From NCBI RefSeq assembly GCF_014199525.1, contig NZ_JACHNU010000005.1, positions 1 through 64,000 of the forward strand: a stretch of DNA of 64,000 nt. The letters are read 5' to 3'. Origin of the DNA: Conexibacter arvalis (GTDB lineage: Bacteria > Actinomycetota > Thermoleophilia > Solirubrobacterales > Solirubrobacteraceae). Below, in pieces: positions 1-11,889 of this stretch. The notes under the pieces are model-generated. The model made no database searches. It was not told where the DNA came from and saw only the letters and a list, made by a program, of their open reading frames with translations. How positions within the stretch are numbered: position 1 is the first letter of the stretch; the number at the start of each line of letters is the position of its first letter. The position numbers and the translations under genes were made by a program.

Positions 1-861
<861 letters not shown>

Positions 862-865
<4 letters not shown>

Positions 866-1485
866 CCGAGACCAGTCCGCTCGCCAAGCACGGCGGCGAC
901 GAGATCGACGTGCCGCACCGTCCCGGCGACAGGGGCAGTGCGGAGCCGAAGCGGCGCAAGCCGCGCGACAGAGCGCTCGTTGCGGTCTACACCGGGACGG
1001 GGAAGGGCAAGTCGACCGCCGCGTTCGGGATGCTGATGCGCTCGTGGGCGCGCGGGTACAGGTGCGGCGTCTTCCAGTTCGTGAAGTCGGGCAAGTGGAA
1101 GGTCGGCGAGGCGAGAGCCGCGGCGGCGCTCGGCGGGATCGACTGGGAGAAGATGGGCGACGGCTGGTCGTGGCTCTCCAGAGACCTCGACGAGTCGGCC
1201 GACCTCGCGCGCGCCGGCTGGGAGGGCGTGAAGCGGGCGATCGCGGAGGAGCGCTACGAGTTCCTGCTGCTCGACGAGATCACGTACCCGATCAAGTGGG
1301 GCTGGATCGACGTCGACGACGTCGTCGCGACGCTCCGCGACCGACCGGGCTTCCAGCACGTGATCGTCACCGGCCGCGACGCCGATCCGAAGCTGATCGA
1401 GCTGGCCGACCTCGTCAGCGAGGTCGTCAAGGTCAAGCATCCGATGGACCAGGGCATCCGCGCACAGCAGGGGATCGAGTGGTGA
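862..1485 (+). CDS. cobO: Cob(I)yrinic acid a,c-diamide adenosyltransferase
   Basis: This enzyme transfers the 5'-deoxyadenosyl group of ATP to the cobalt of cob(I)yrinic acid diamide in cytosolic adenosylcobalamin synthesis. The 207-residue product has the CobO/CobA P-loop TGTGKGKST (about residues 44-52), the GVFQFVKSGKW segment, and the Walker-B-like LLLDEITYPIKWGW. It ends with the family-typical QGIRAQQGIEW. The first 35 residues are a polar extension with no clear function. The start overlaps the preceding chelatase gene and its stop overlaps the next gene, so translation is probably coupled along the operon. Confidence 0.95.
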
Positions 1486-2926
1486 GCGCGGCCGGCGCGA
1501 GCCCACGGCGGGGCGCGGGCGCGGGGCCGGCGTGGGGCGATGCGTCGATGGCGCCGACGGTCCTCGTCATCCTCGACGGCGCGAGCGAGCCCGTGCGACC
1601 CGGCCTGCCGACCTGCCTCGAGCACGCGGCGACGCCGGCGCTCGACGCGCTCTGCGCCGAGGGCGTCGTCACGCGCGTGCGGACGGTCGCCCCCTGGCTC
1701 GCGCCCGGTTCGGAGAGCGCCATCCCCGCGCTCCTCGGCTGGATCCCGCCGGCCCCCGTCGACCGCGGGATGGTCGAGGCGGTCGCCTGGGAGATCCCGC
1801 TCGACGCGGGTTGCGGGGAGCGTGCCGCGGCGATCGTGGCGGGCGCGCCGACTGGCCGGGAGCGTGCTGCGGCAGGTGCGGCGGGTGGCGGGGAGCGGGC
1901 CGCGGCGGTCGCGGCGGGTGCGGCGGCTGGCGGCGAGCGTGCGTGCGCGAGGTCGGTGCGCGCGGCGGCCGGCGGGGAGCGTGCGCGGCCGGCTTCGGCG
2001 GTCGAGGCGCGCGGCGAGTGGGCGTGGCGGGTCGACGTGCGCGCGGAGGACGGCTCCCGCGCGGACGTCGGCGCCGTCCGCGCCGCGGTCGACACGCTCG
2101 ATTTCGCGCTGCCCGACCACCGCGTCGTGCCGCTCGCCGGCCACCGCCTGCTCGTCGTCGGCCGACCGCCGCTGCCGCCGCTCGACGGCGCGGCCGCACC
2201 GCACGCCGTCGCTGCGCGGACCGGGGAGGTTGCCGCGAGCGGGGGCGCCGCCGCCGCGAGCGAACCTGCGGCCGGCACGGGCGCCGTCGCCGGCAAGGCT
2301 GCGGAAGGTGCCCTTGCGGGCCGTCATGCCCTCGATGTCTGGCCGGAGGGCGTCGTGCCGCCGCGGCTGCTGGACGCGCGCACGGTCGTCGTCGCCGCGC
2401 GCGGCGCTGCGGCGGGCATCGCGCGGCTGATGGGCGCGCGAGTCGTCGTGCCCGACGGCGCGACCGGACGGCCCGGCAGCGACCTGGCCGCGAAGACGGC
2501 CGCCGCGCTCGACGCCCTCGCGGCCGGTGCGAAGCAGGTCGTCGTTCACGTCGGCGGTCCCGACGAGGCGGCGCACGAGCGCGACGCCGCAGCGAAGGTC
2601 GCTGCGATCGAGGCGGCCGACCGCGACGTGATCGCGCCGCTGCGCACGGCCGTCGCGTCGGCCGGCGGCACGCTGCGCATCTGTCCCGACCACGGCTGCG
2701 ACCCGGCCGACGGCCGCCACGATGCCGCGCCGGTGCCGCGCGTCGAGTGGACGGGCGGCTTGCTCGCGGAAGCCTCCGGGAGGCTCGACGGCATCGGCCG
2801 GGCACCCACCACGAGCGCAGGCGGCACCGTCGCGGATCGTGGCCACGCGAGGCCGACCCGCCTCACGGAGCGCGCGGTCGCGGGCCTGCCGATCGTCGAG
2901 CTGGAGCCGAGCGCGAGGGCGGCGGC

Positions 2927-2930
<4 letters not shown>
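1482..2930 (+). CDS. ApgM-like phosphatase/phosphomutase-family protein in cob operon
   Basis: This protein belongs to the alkaline-phosphatase superfamily, closest to archaeal-type cofactor-independent phosphoglycerate mutase (ApgM). Visible motifs are VLVILDG (first metal Asp), PGSESAIPALLGW (position of the nucleophile Ser), DEAAHERD with its following helix, and the C-terminal metal pair in CPDHG plus RHDAAPVP. Because it sits between cobO and cobB, it may be the alpha-ribazole-5'-phosphate phosphatase, but that is inference. A long Ala/Gly/Glu/Arg insert (about residues 110-185) interrupts the fold. GTG 1482 overlaps the cobO stop, as at the other junctions here. ATG 1548, which starts MAPTVLVILDG, is the main alternative. 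Confidence 0.72.
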
Positions 2931-4557
<1,627 letters not shown>

Positions 4558-4561
<4 letters not shown>

Positions 4562-6567
4562 CCGTCGTGCTCGTGCTCGGCGGCACGCGCTCCGGCAAGA
4601 GCGCGCGCGCCGAGGAACTGGCGGCCGCCACCGGCATGCCGGTCCGCTACGTCGCGACCGCCGACGGCGCCGACCCCTCGCTCGCCGATCGGATCGCCGA
4701 CCACGTCGCCCGCCGCCCGGCCGAGTGGACGACGGTCGAGGCCGGCGACGACCTCGCCGCCGCCGTCGAGCGGGCGGCCTGCTGCGCGGGCGCCGGAGGT
4801 GCGAGCGGCCCGAGTGCGGGCGGCGCGGGTGCGGGCGGCGCGGGTGCGGGCGGTGCTGGCGCGGGCGGCGCGCGCCGCGACGCCGTCGGGGCGCACGGCG
4901 ATCGGCGTGCGACGTGCGCCCCGTGCTGCCTGCTCGTCGACGGGCTCGGCCCCTGGATCGCGACCGCGCTGCATCGCGCCGGAGCGTTCGACGACGCCTC
5001 CGACGCGCGGCTCGCGGTCGCGCGCGACGAGGTGACCGGCCAGGTCAGACGCGTCGTCGAGGCGCTTCTCGTCCTCACGGCTGCGGGCGGCGCCGCGATC
5101 GTCGTGGCGGAGCAGGCGGGGGAGGGCGTGCTGCCGCCCGACCGGGCGTCGCGCGCCTGGCTCGACCTGCTCGGCACCGCCACCCAGCGGCTGGCGGAGA
5201 TCGCGGACCGCGTCGAGCTGATCGTCGCCGGCCGCCCGCTCGCGCTCGACGATGGCGGCGTTCGCGACCTGCGTCGATCTGCCTACCGCTCCGGTAGGCA
5301 GATTGACGCAGGTCTTGACTCCGACCGCGCCGCGCTGCGCAGCCGCGGCGACACCGCGGTCCGAGCGGGCGCCCCCGACGTCGCCGCGCTGCGCACGCAC
5401 GGCGAGACTGCCGTCCGAGTGGGCGACGTCGACCTCGCCGAGCTGCGCACGCACGGTGACACGGCCGTCCGGGCGGGCGACGCCGACCATGCCGTCAACG
5501 TCCGCGCGGAGGGACCGCCGGGATGGCTGCGCATCGCGATCGAGCGGGCGCTCGCGGAGGACGCGACCCGCTACCCGTCCGAGATCGCGGCATGCGACGC
5601 GCTCGCCGCGCTCCACGGTCGCGCACCCGACGAGGTCGTCCCCGCCAACGGTGCCGCGCAGGCGCTGTGGCTGCTGCCGGCGGCGCTCAGACCGCGTCTG
5701 GCGGCTGTCGTCCATCCCGGCTTCACCGAATCCGAGGCTGCGTTGCGAGCGCACGGCGTCGAAGTCGTGCGCGTCCTGCGCGATCCCGCGTGCGGCTTCG
5801 CGCTCGACCCGGCCGCGGTGCCGGAGGCGGCCGACCTCGTGATCGTCGGCAATCCGGCATCGCCGAGCGGGACGCTCGACCCGGCCGCCGCGCTGCTCGC
5901 GCTGCGTCGGCCCGGGCGAACCGTCGTCGTCGACGAGGCGTTCATCGACCTCGTCCCCGGCGAGCCCGGGTCGCTGGCGCGCGAGCGGCTCGACGACGTG
6001 ATCGTCGTGCGCAGCCTCACGAAGTCGCTCGCGATCCCCGGGCTGCGCGCCGGCTACGCGCTCGCTGCGCCGCCGCTGGCCGAGCGGCTGCGCGCCGTGC
6101 GGCCGCCATGGTCGGTCAACGCGCTCGCGCTGGCCGCGCTGGAGGCGGTCGCACGGCGACCCGAGCCGCTGGCCGAGCGCGCCGAGCTGACCCGCGTCGA
6201 GCAGGAGGACCTGCAGCGGCGGCTGGCGGAGATCGACGGCCTGCGCGCCTGGCCGAGCGTCGCCAACTACTGCCTCGTCGAGGTGGCCGACGGCGCGGCG
6301 GTCGCGACCGCGCTGCGCGCCCGCCGGATCGCCGTGCGCGAGGCGGCGAGCTTCCCCGGCCTCGACGCTCGTCACCTCCGGCTCACCGCCCGAGCCCCGG
6401 ACGAGAACGCCCGCCTCTGCGCCGCGCTTGCCGCGGCGGTTTCGGAGCTCGCCCCGCACGACGCGGCCGCAGCGGCTGGCGAGCGCGCGGCGGTGGGCGG
6501 CGCGGACCGGGAGCGTCCCGCCGCCGAGCGCTCGGCCGCGGACGCGCCGACGGAGGAAACCGCATGA
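4558..6567 (+). CDS. Fusion: CobU (cobinamide kinase/GTP transferase) - CobD-like decarboxylase
   Basis: The N-terminal half is CobU-like: P-loop GGTRSGKS (residues 8-15), YVATADG, the RIADHVARRP segment and VDGLGPWIA. It would phosphorylate adenosylcobinamide and attach GMP. The C-terminal half (from about residue 320) is a PLP-dependent CobD/HisC-type enzyme with NPASPSGT, VVDEAF and SLTKSLAIPGLRAGY (Schiff-base Lys489). It probably makes (R)-1-amino-2-propanol phosphate from threonine phosphate. A Gly/Ala repeat interrupts the CobU part. A 49-nt palindrome and three 18-residue repeats form the junction. 669 aa. The fusion is seen directly, the decarboxylase assignment follows from gene context. 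Confidence 0.88.
5266..5314. repeat. 49-nt palindrome 1, inside the cobU-cobD fusion gene
   Basis: The arms are 23 nt (5266-5288 and 5292-5314) around the loop CTC, with 22 of 23 pairs complementary and the odd one a G-T. It begins GACCTGCGTCGATC and ends GACGCAGGTC. It lies in frame exactly between the two enzyme domains and is followed by a 54-bp tandem repeat. It has the same length and geometry as five other palindromes in the window. Confidence 0.93.
5332..5493 (+). repeat. 54-bp tandem repeat, 3 copies, in cobU-cobD linker
   Basis: Three in-frame 54-bp units (5332-5385, 5386-5439, 5440-5493) encode 18 residues each, of the pattern ALRTHGETAVRVGDVDLA. They diverge more between copies than the cobB repeat does and carry charged residues rather than only Gly/Ala. 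They start 17 nt after palindrome 1. Confidence 0.9.
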
Positions 6568-7244
6568 GCGCGCTGCGAGTCACGACGGCGCCGGGGACGC
6601 TGCTGGTCGACTTCGGCCAGCCGCGCCGGGTGCTCTCCTCGGCCGTGCTCGGCGGCGGGATCGGCGTCGCGCACGGTTGGCTCAACGCGACCGTCCCGAC
6701 CGACTACGACCGGCTCGACCCCCACGCCGACCTGGCCGAGCGGGCTGCGGCGCTCGGATTCGCGCGGCCGCTGGTCGGGATGCTGACGGCGGTCGACGTC
6801 GCCCGCTGCGAGCGCGCGCGGCGCGGCGTCGCGACCGCCTTCGCGACGGTCGGCGTCGGCCATGCGCTTGCGGCCGCGGGCACGAGACCGCGGGTCGTGC
6901 CGGCGATCGGGACGATCAACCTGCTCGTCGTCGTCGACGCGCCGCTCGATGACGCCGCGCTCGCCGGGGCCGCGCAGACGGCGATCGAGGCGAAGGTACA
7001 GGCGCTCGCCGCCGCCGCGATCCCCGCGAGAAACGCCGACTGCCACGCGACCGGCACCGCCACCGACGCCTTCTGCATCGCCGCGCTGCCGGGCTCGACC
7101 GTCCCCTTCGCCGGCCCGGCGACGAGCGTCGGCGCCGACCTCGCCCAGGCGGTCCACGCCGCCGTGCTCGCCGGCGCCCGCGCCGACCGCGCCGACTTCG
7201 GCCCCCTGTACGAGACCGGCGCCGCAGGGGAGGCGCCGCGATGA
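6564..7244 (+). CDS. cbiZ: Adenosylcobinamide amidohydrolase
   Basis: CbiZ removes the aminopropanol side chain from adenosylcobinamide, so that salvaged pseudo-cobalamins can be rebuilt through cobyric acid. The 226-residue product has the family segments VGMLTAVDV, GTINLLVVVDAPL and a C-terminal ADCHATGTATDAFCIA motif. It overlaps the previous stop by ATGA and is followed directly by cobL. Its presence in a complete de novo operon suggests that the organism also remodels corrinoids taken from outside. Confidence 0.9.
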   Translation: MSALRVTTAPGTLLVDFGQPRRVLSSAVLGGGIGVAHGWLNATVPTDYDRLDPHADLAERAAALGFARPLVGMLTAVDVARCERARRGVATAFATVGVGHALAAAGTRPRVVPAIGTINLLVVVDAPLDDAALAGAAQTAIEAKVQALAAAAIPARNADCHATGTATDAFCIAALPGSTVPFAGPATSVGADLAQAVHAAVLAGARADRADFGPLYETGAAGEAPR

Positions 7245-8719
7245 GCGCGCCGGCTCGTCTGACCGTCGTCGGGATCGGCGCCGATGGGATCGCCGGGGTC
7301 GGCGAGGAGGCACGCGCGGCGCTGGCGGCGGCTCCGCTCGTCGTCGGCTCGGCCCGCCAGCTCGACCTGCTGCCGGCCGACGCCACCTCACCGACCGCGA
7401 CCCGGCTCGCCTGGCCCTCGCCGCTGGAGCCGCTGCTCGACGCGCTCGCCGCCGGCGAGCACGGCGACGCCGCGATCCTCGCGAGCGGCGATCCGATGCT
7501 GCACGGCATCGGCGCCAGTCTCGCCCGGCGGGGCGTGCGGCCGGCCGCCGTCGCAGCCGGTGCGGCCGCGGACGCCACGCCGCCGCCCGCCACCGCCCCG
7601 GCAACCGCCCGGGCCGCCGCCGTCGCTCCGAGCGCCGCGCCCGCCGCCCGCGCGGCCGCCGACGCGCGGCGCGCGCCCGCCATCCTCCACGCGATCCCAC
7701 ATCCGTCCGCGTTCGCGCTCGCGTGCGCGCGGCTGGGGTGGGCGGCGGCTGAGGTCGAGCTGATCTCGGCGGTCGCGCGCGACCCCGCGCAGATCGCCCG
7801 TGCGCTGCAGCCCGGGCGCCGCCTGCTCGTCTACGCGACCGGAACGCACGGCGCCGCCGCCGTCGCCGGCCTCCTGACCGAGCACGGGTTCGGCGCCAGC
7901 CGCCTCGTCGTGCTGGAGCGGCTCGGCGACCCGGAGCGCGAGCGGCTCCACGACACGACCGCCCGCGCCTGGGGCGACCGCGAGGCCGACCCGCTCCACG
8001 CGGTCGCGGTCGAGCCGCGCGCCGACGACCCCGCCGCGCACCGCCCGCTGCCGCCGACGGGCGAGCCGCGCGCGGACGAGCCCGCCGCCCACCGTCCGCT
8101 CCCGCCGCGTCCGCTCCCGCCGACGACGCCCGGCCTGCCCGACGACGCCTTCGACCACGACGGCCAGCTGACGAAGCGCCACGTCCGCGCCGTCACGCTC
8201 GCCGCGCTCGCGCCGCTGCCCGGCGAGCTGCTGTGGGACGTCGGCGCAGGCAGCGGCTCGATCGCGATCGAGTGGCTGCGCGCGACCGCCCCGCTCGCCG
8301 CCGCCCCCGGCCGGGCGATCGCGTTCGAGGCGAACGCCGAGCGCGCCGCCCGCATCGAGCGCAACGCCCGCGCCCTCGGCGTCCCGCAGCTGACGATCGT
8401 CCACGGCAGCGCGCCGGCCGCGTTCGCCGATCCGCTCGTCACCCACTGCGCCCCGGACGCGATCTTCGTCGGCGGCGGCGCCACCGTCCCGGGTCTGCTG
8501 GAGGAGGCGTGGCACGCGCTGCGACCTGGCGGCCGGATCGTCGTCAACGCCGTCACGCTCGAGAGCCAGGCGCGGCTGCTCCAGGCCCGCGCCGAGCACG
8601 GCGGCACGCTCGCGCAGATCGCGATCTCCCACGCGGGCGCCGTCGGCGGCTTCACCGCGTGGCGAGGCCAACTGCCCGTCGTCCAATGGGAGGCCCGCAA
8701 GGAGGACCCGACCCCATGA
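7241..8719 (+). CDS. cobL: Precorrin-6Y C5,15-methyltransferase (decarboxylating), CbiE-CbiT fusion
   Basis: This two-domain enzyme methylates C5 and C15 of the corrin precursor and decarboxylates the C12 acetate. The CbiE part (residues 1-265) has [21 protein letters not shown] and the [10 protein letters not shown] segment, with an Ala/Pro-rich insert near residues 105-145. The CbiT part (from about 300) starts with the usual [10 protein letters not shown] and has the SAM motif [15 protein letters not shown], then [13 protein letters not shown]. The domains are joined by an imperfect Pro-rich repeat (PAAHRPLPP twice). 492 aa, overlapping cbiZ and cobM by 4 nt each. Confidence 0.94.
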   Translation: MSAPARLTVVGIGADGIAGVGEEARAALAAAPLVVGSARQLDLLPADATSPTATRLAWPSPLEPLLDALAAGEHGDAAILASGDPMLHGIGASLARRGVRPAAVAAGAAADATPPPATAPATARAAAVAPSAAPAARAAADARRAPAILHAIPHPSAFALACARLGWAAAEVELISAVARDPAQIARALQPGRRLLVYATGTHGAAAVAGLLTEHGFGASRLVVLERLGDPERERLHDTTARAWGDREADPLHAVAVEPRADDPAAHRPLPPTGEPRADEPAAHRPLPPRPLPPTTPGLPDDAFDHDGQLTKRHVRAVTLAALAPLPGELLWDVGAGSGSIAIEWLRATAPLAAAPGRAIAFEANAERAARIERNARALGVPQLTIVHGSAPAAFADPLVTHCAPDAIFVGGGATVPGLLEEAWHALRPGGRIVVNAVTLESQARLLQARAEHGGTLAQIAISHAGAVGGFTAWRGQLPVVQWEARKEDPTP

Positions 8720-9480
8720 CCGTCCACTTCATCGGCGCCGGCCCCGGCGCGCCCGACCTGCTCACGCTCCGCGCCCAGCGGCTGATCGCCAGCAGCCCGG
8801 TCTGCCTCTACGCCGGCGCGCTCGTGCCGCCCGAGATCGTCGCCCACGCGCCGCGAGGCGCCCGCGTGGTCGACACGCAGCAGATGGAGCTGGACGAGAT
8901 CGTCGAGGAGTTCGCGAGCGCCCACGCCGCCGGTCATGACGTCGCGCGGCTCCACTCGGGCGACCTCTCGATCTACTCGGCGCTCGGCGAGCAGACCCGC
9001 CGCCTCGACGCGCTCGGGATCGACTGGGACATGACGCCCGGCGTCCCGGCCTTCGCGGCCAGCTCGGCGGCGCTGAGACGCGAGCTGACGCTGCCGGGCG
9101 TCGCGCAGTCGGTGATCCTCACGCGCTATCGCAGACGGGCCTCGGCGATGCCCGACGGCGAGGAGCTGGCCGGCCTCGCCGCCCACGGCAGCACGCTCGT
9201 CCTCCACCTCGGCGTGCAGGCGATGGAGGAGCTGGTGGCGGTCGTCGAGCCGCACTACGGCGCCGACTGCCCGGTCGCCGTCGTCGCGCGCGCGAGCTGG
9301 CCCGACGAGACGATCCTCCGCGGGACGCTCGCGACGATCGCCGCCCAGGTCGCCGAGGCGGGCATCAGACGGACGGCGACGATCGTCGTCGGGCCGGTCC
9401 TCGACGGCGCCGGCGGCGAGAGCTTCCTCTATTCGAAGGGCCGCTCGCGGCCGGGCACCGGGGAGAGCCTGCCGGCGTGA
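8716..9480 (+). CDS. cobM: Precorrin-4 C11-methyltransferase
   Basis: This SAM-dependent class III (tetrapyrrole) methyltransferase acts on C11 of precorrin-4. The 254-residue product starts [18 protein letters not shown], contains [16 protein letters not shown] and [10 protein letters not shown], and is uninterrupted by repeats, unlike most neighbours. ATG 8716 overlaps the cobL stop. It is the last gene of the plus-strand operon, and its 3' end overlaps the convergent cbiD by 52 bp. Confidence 0.95.
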   Translation: MTVHFIGAGPGAPDLLTLRAQRLIASSPVCLYAGALVPPEIVAHAPRGARVVDTQQMELDEIVEEFASAHAAGHDVARLHSGDLSIYSALGEQTRRLDALGIDWDMTPGVPAFAASSAALRRELTLPGVAQSVILTRYRRRASAMPDGEELAGLAAHGSTLVLHLGVQAMEELVAVVEPHYGADCPVAVVARASWPDETILRGTLATIAAQVAEAGIRRTATIVVGPVLDGAGGESFLYSKGRSRPGTGESLPA

Positions 9481-10769
9481 GCGACGATCTCGCCCTCGCG
9501 GTCGACGACGAGCACCTCGGCCTCGACCGGCGCGTCGCCGAGCAGCTCGCGCACGACCCGCAGCGCCTCGTCGGCGACCCGCTGCGCCAGCGGCACCCCT
9601 GCGGCGCGTGCGAGCTGGAGCGCGTGCAGCGCGGTGTTGCCGTCGCGGATCGCGGCGGCCAGCGCCTCGTCGCCGCCGGCTTCGCGGGCCAGCCGCGCGA
9701 GCCGGTCGAGGTCGACCTGCGAGCGGGCCGAGTGGAGATCGAGATGGCCGGCGGCGAGCTTGGAGAGCTTCGCGAAGCCGCCCGCGAGCGTCAGCCGCGG
9801 CACCGGGTTGCGCGCGAGGTGCTTCAGCGTCGCGCCGGCGAAGTCGCCCATGTCGAGCAGCGCCGCGCCGGGGAGGTCGTACAACCGCTGCGCCGCGCGC
9901 TCGGAGGTGTCGCCGGTCGCGGCGATCGCGTGCCGCTGGCCGGTCGCGCGCGCGACGTCGATCCCGTGGCGGATCGACGCGATCCACGCCGAGCAGGAGT
10001 AGGGGACGACGACGCCGGTCGTGCCGAGGATCGACAGCCCGCCGACGATCCCCAGCCGCGGGTTCCACGTCTTCCTCGCCAGCTCCTCGCCGCCCTCGAT
10101 GCCGATCGTCACGACGACGTCGCCGGGGTCGCCGTGGGCCGCGGCCAGCTCGGCGACGACGCCGCGCATCAGTCTCCGCGGGACCGGGTTGATCGCCGGC
10201 TCGCCGGGCGGGAGCTGGAGGCCGGGCAGCGTGATCGTGCCGACGCCGGGGCCGGCCGCGAAGACGACGCCGGATCCCGGCTCGCCGCGCCGGACCGTCG
10301 CCAGCACAAGCGCGCCGTGGGTGACGTCGGGGTCGTCGCCGGCATCCTTGACGACGCCGGCGGTGGCGGTGACGAGGGCGTTGGCGCTGACGACCGCGCC
10401 GGCGCTGACGTCGGCGCCGGCGCTGGTGCGCCCGTCGCCGTCGCGGCCCTCCGCGGCGCGCTCACGGGGCGAGGGCGAGCCGGCGCTTGCGCGCTCGTCA
10501 CCGCCGCGGCTGTCGGCGGCGCGGTCGTGGGACACGGCCGGACTCGCGCCGCCGGCGGCCTCGATCCGCTCCACGGCGAGCGCGAAGGCCGGTTGCTGCC
10601 CGCCCGGCAGCGTGATCGTCACCGGGTCGGGGAAGGCGCCGGTCAGCAGCGCCGCGTAGGCGGCTTTCGTCGCCGCGGTCGCGCAGGCGCCCGTCGTCCA
10701 GCCCCGCCGCAGCGCGCTGCCGCGGCTTCCGTCGGTCGCGCGGTCGACCGGCTGAGCGCCGTCGCTCAT
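9429..10769 (-). CDS. cbiD: Cobalt-precorrin-5B C1-methyltransferase
   Basis: CbiD installs the C1 methyl group. Seen here: the N-terminal [17 protein letters not shown] motif, [25 protein letters not shown] and [15 protein letters not shown] 10769 is chosen (446 aa), since an upstream ATG at 10823 adds only Arg/Pro-rich sequence. A polar low-complexity insert lies near residues 75-115. CbiD is normally associated with the anaerobic route, yet the locus encodes CobG. It therefore probably replaces CobF, which was not found in the window. Confidence 0.92.
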   Translation of the reverse strand: MSDGAQPVDRATDGSRGSALRRGWTTGACATAATKAAYAALLTGAFPDPVTITLPGGQQPAFALAVERIEAAGGASPAVSHDRAADSRGGDERASAGSPSPRERAAEGRDGDGRTSAGADVSAGAVVSANALVTATAGVVKDAGDDPDVTHGALVLATVRRGEPGSGVVFAAGPGVGTITLPGLQLPPGEPAINPVPRRLMRGVVAELAAAHGDPGDVVVTIGIEGGEELARKTWNPRLGIVGGLSILGTTGVVVPYSCSAWIASIRHGIDVARATGQRHAIAATGDTSERAAQRLYDLPGAALLDMGDFAGATLKHLARNPVPRLTLAGGFAKLSKLAAGHLDLHSARSQVDLDRLARLAREAGGDEALAAAIRDGNTALHALQLARAAGVPLAQRVADEALRVVRELLGDAPVEAEVLVVDREGEIVAHAGRLSPVPGRERPFE

Positions 10770-10863
10770 CCGCTTGGCTCCACGGCGCGCCGGCGGTCGG
10801 CGGCGGGCGCGCGGCTGGGGCACCCGGCGGCGGGCCCGCCGGACGCCCGGCCGGTGCGGGAGG

Positions 10864-10998
10864 CGCGGTGCGGGCGGCCGGTGCGCGGGACGCGGTGCGG
10901 GCGGCCGGTGTCCGGGGCGCGGTGCGGGCGGCCGGTGTCCGGGGCGCGGTGCGGGCGGCCGGTGTCCGGGGCGCGGTGCGGGCGGCCGCTGCAGGAGG
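10864..10998 (+). repeat. 27-bp tandem repeat, 5 copies, upstream of cobK
   Basis: Five 27-bp units begin at 10864, 10891, 10918, 10945 and 10972, starting CGCGGTGCGGGCGGCCGGTG. The middle three are identical. The last unit has diverged at its 3' end into GCAGGAGG, which is the ribosome binding site of cobK. The cobK frame is open through the repeat (AVRAAGVRG units), so an N-terminally extended product cannot be fully excluded. Confidence 0.92.
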
Positions 10999-11005
10999 CG
11001 CGGCG

Positions 11006-11740
11006 ATGCGCGTCCTGATCCTTGGCGGGACCGGGGAGGCGCGGGAGCTGGCGGCGCTGCTGCATCGCGACAACGTAGCGGTGATCTCGTCGCTCGCCGG
11101 GCGCGTCGCGCGGCCGCGGCTGCCGGTGGGGGAGGTGCGGGTCGGCGGCTTCGGCGGGCCGGCGAAGCTGGCGGAGTGGCTGACGCGTGAGCGGATCGGC
11201 TGCGTCGTCGACGCGACCCATCCCTTCGCCGAGCGGATCTCGGCCAGCGTCGCGCAGGCGGCCGGCCGTGCCGGCGTCCCGCTGCTGCGGCTGGCGCGGC
11301 CGGGCTGGAGCGAGCGGCCGGGCGACCGCTGGATCTGGGCCGACGACCTCGACGCCGCCGCCGCGCAGATCCCGTCGCTCGGCTCGCGCGTGCTGCTGAC
11401 CACCGGTCGGCAGGGGCTGGCGGCGTTCGCGGACGGCGATGCCTTCTTCCTCGTCCGCTGCGTCGACCCGCCCGAGCCGCCGCTGCCGCGCGACCACGAG
11501 CTGCTGCTTGACCGCGGCCCCTACACGCTCGCGGGCGAGCTGGAGCTGATCGACCGCCACCGGCTCGACGTCGTCGTCACGAAGGACAGCGGCGGGAGGC
11601 TGACCGAGGCGAAGCTCGACGCCGCTCGCGCGCGCGACCTGCCGGTGATCGTCGTCCGCCGCCCGCCCTCCCCGGCCGGCGTGCAGGCAGTGGAGTCGGT
11701 CGCCGAGGCGCACGCCTGGGTGTTCGACGCCGCCGGCTGA
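11006..11740 (+). CDS. cobK: Precorrin-6A reductase
   Basis: This NADPH-dependent enzyme reduces precorrin-6A to precorrin-6B. The 244-residue product starts VLILGGTGEARELA and has DATHPFAERIS and LLTTGRQGL, all typical of CobK/CbiJ. ATG 11006 is preceded at good spacing by AGGAGG, which lies in the last copy of the 27-bp repeat. An open frame 46 codons further upstream is only repeat sequence. The gene stands alone on the plus strand between cbiD and the minus-strand operon. Confidence 0.93.
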   Translation: MRVLILGGTGEARELAALLHRDNVAVISSLAGRVARPRLPVGEVRVGGFGGPAKLAEWLTRERIGCVVDATHPFAERISASVAQAAGRAGVPLLRLARPGWSERPGDRWIWADDLDAAAAQIPSLGSRVLLTTGRQGLAAFADGDAFFLVRCVDPPEPPLPRDHELLLDRGPYTLAGELELIDRHRLDVVVTKDSGGRLTEAKLDAARARDLPVIVVRRPPSPAGVQAVESVAEAHAWVFDAAG

Positions 11741-11889
11741 GCGGTACCCGGTTGCTGCGGACGCCGGGCCGAGCGCGGCCGTTCCGCGCGCGTGGCGGGT
11801 CGCCGGGGCGGACGCTGGGCCGGGCGCCGGGCCGTGCGCGGCCGCTGCGGGCGCGGGGCCGGGCGCCGGGCCGCGGGCGAGCGCGCACC
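11741..11889. repeat. Degenerate GC repeat between cobK and cobI-cobJ
   Basis: This 149-bp convergent spacer is nearly pure G/C with degenerate repeated strings such as GCGCGGCCG and GCGCCGGGCCG. No gene, no T-rich terminator and no 49-nt palindrome is visible. It looks like another decayed minisatellite. Confidence 0.6.

Noticed and set aside
5266-5314. Intrinsic terminator inside cobU-cobD
   Set aside because: There is no U-tract, it lies mid-gene, and the downstream domain is intact. It belongs to the dispersed 49-nt palindrome class.
10868-11005. N-terminal extension of CobK from 10868
   Set aside because: It consists only of 27-bp repeat units, and a good ribosome binding site lies directly before ATG 11006, where CobK homology starts.
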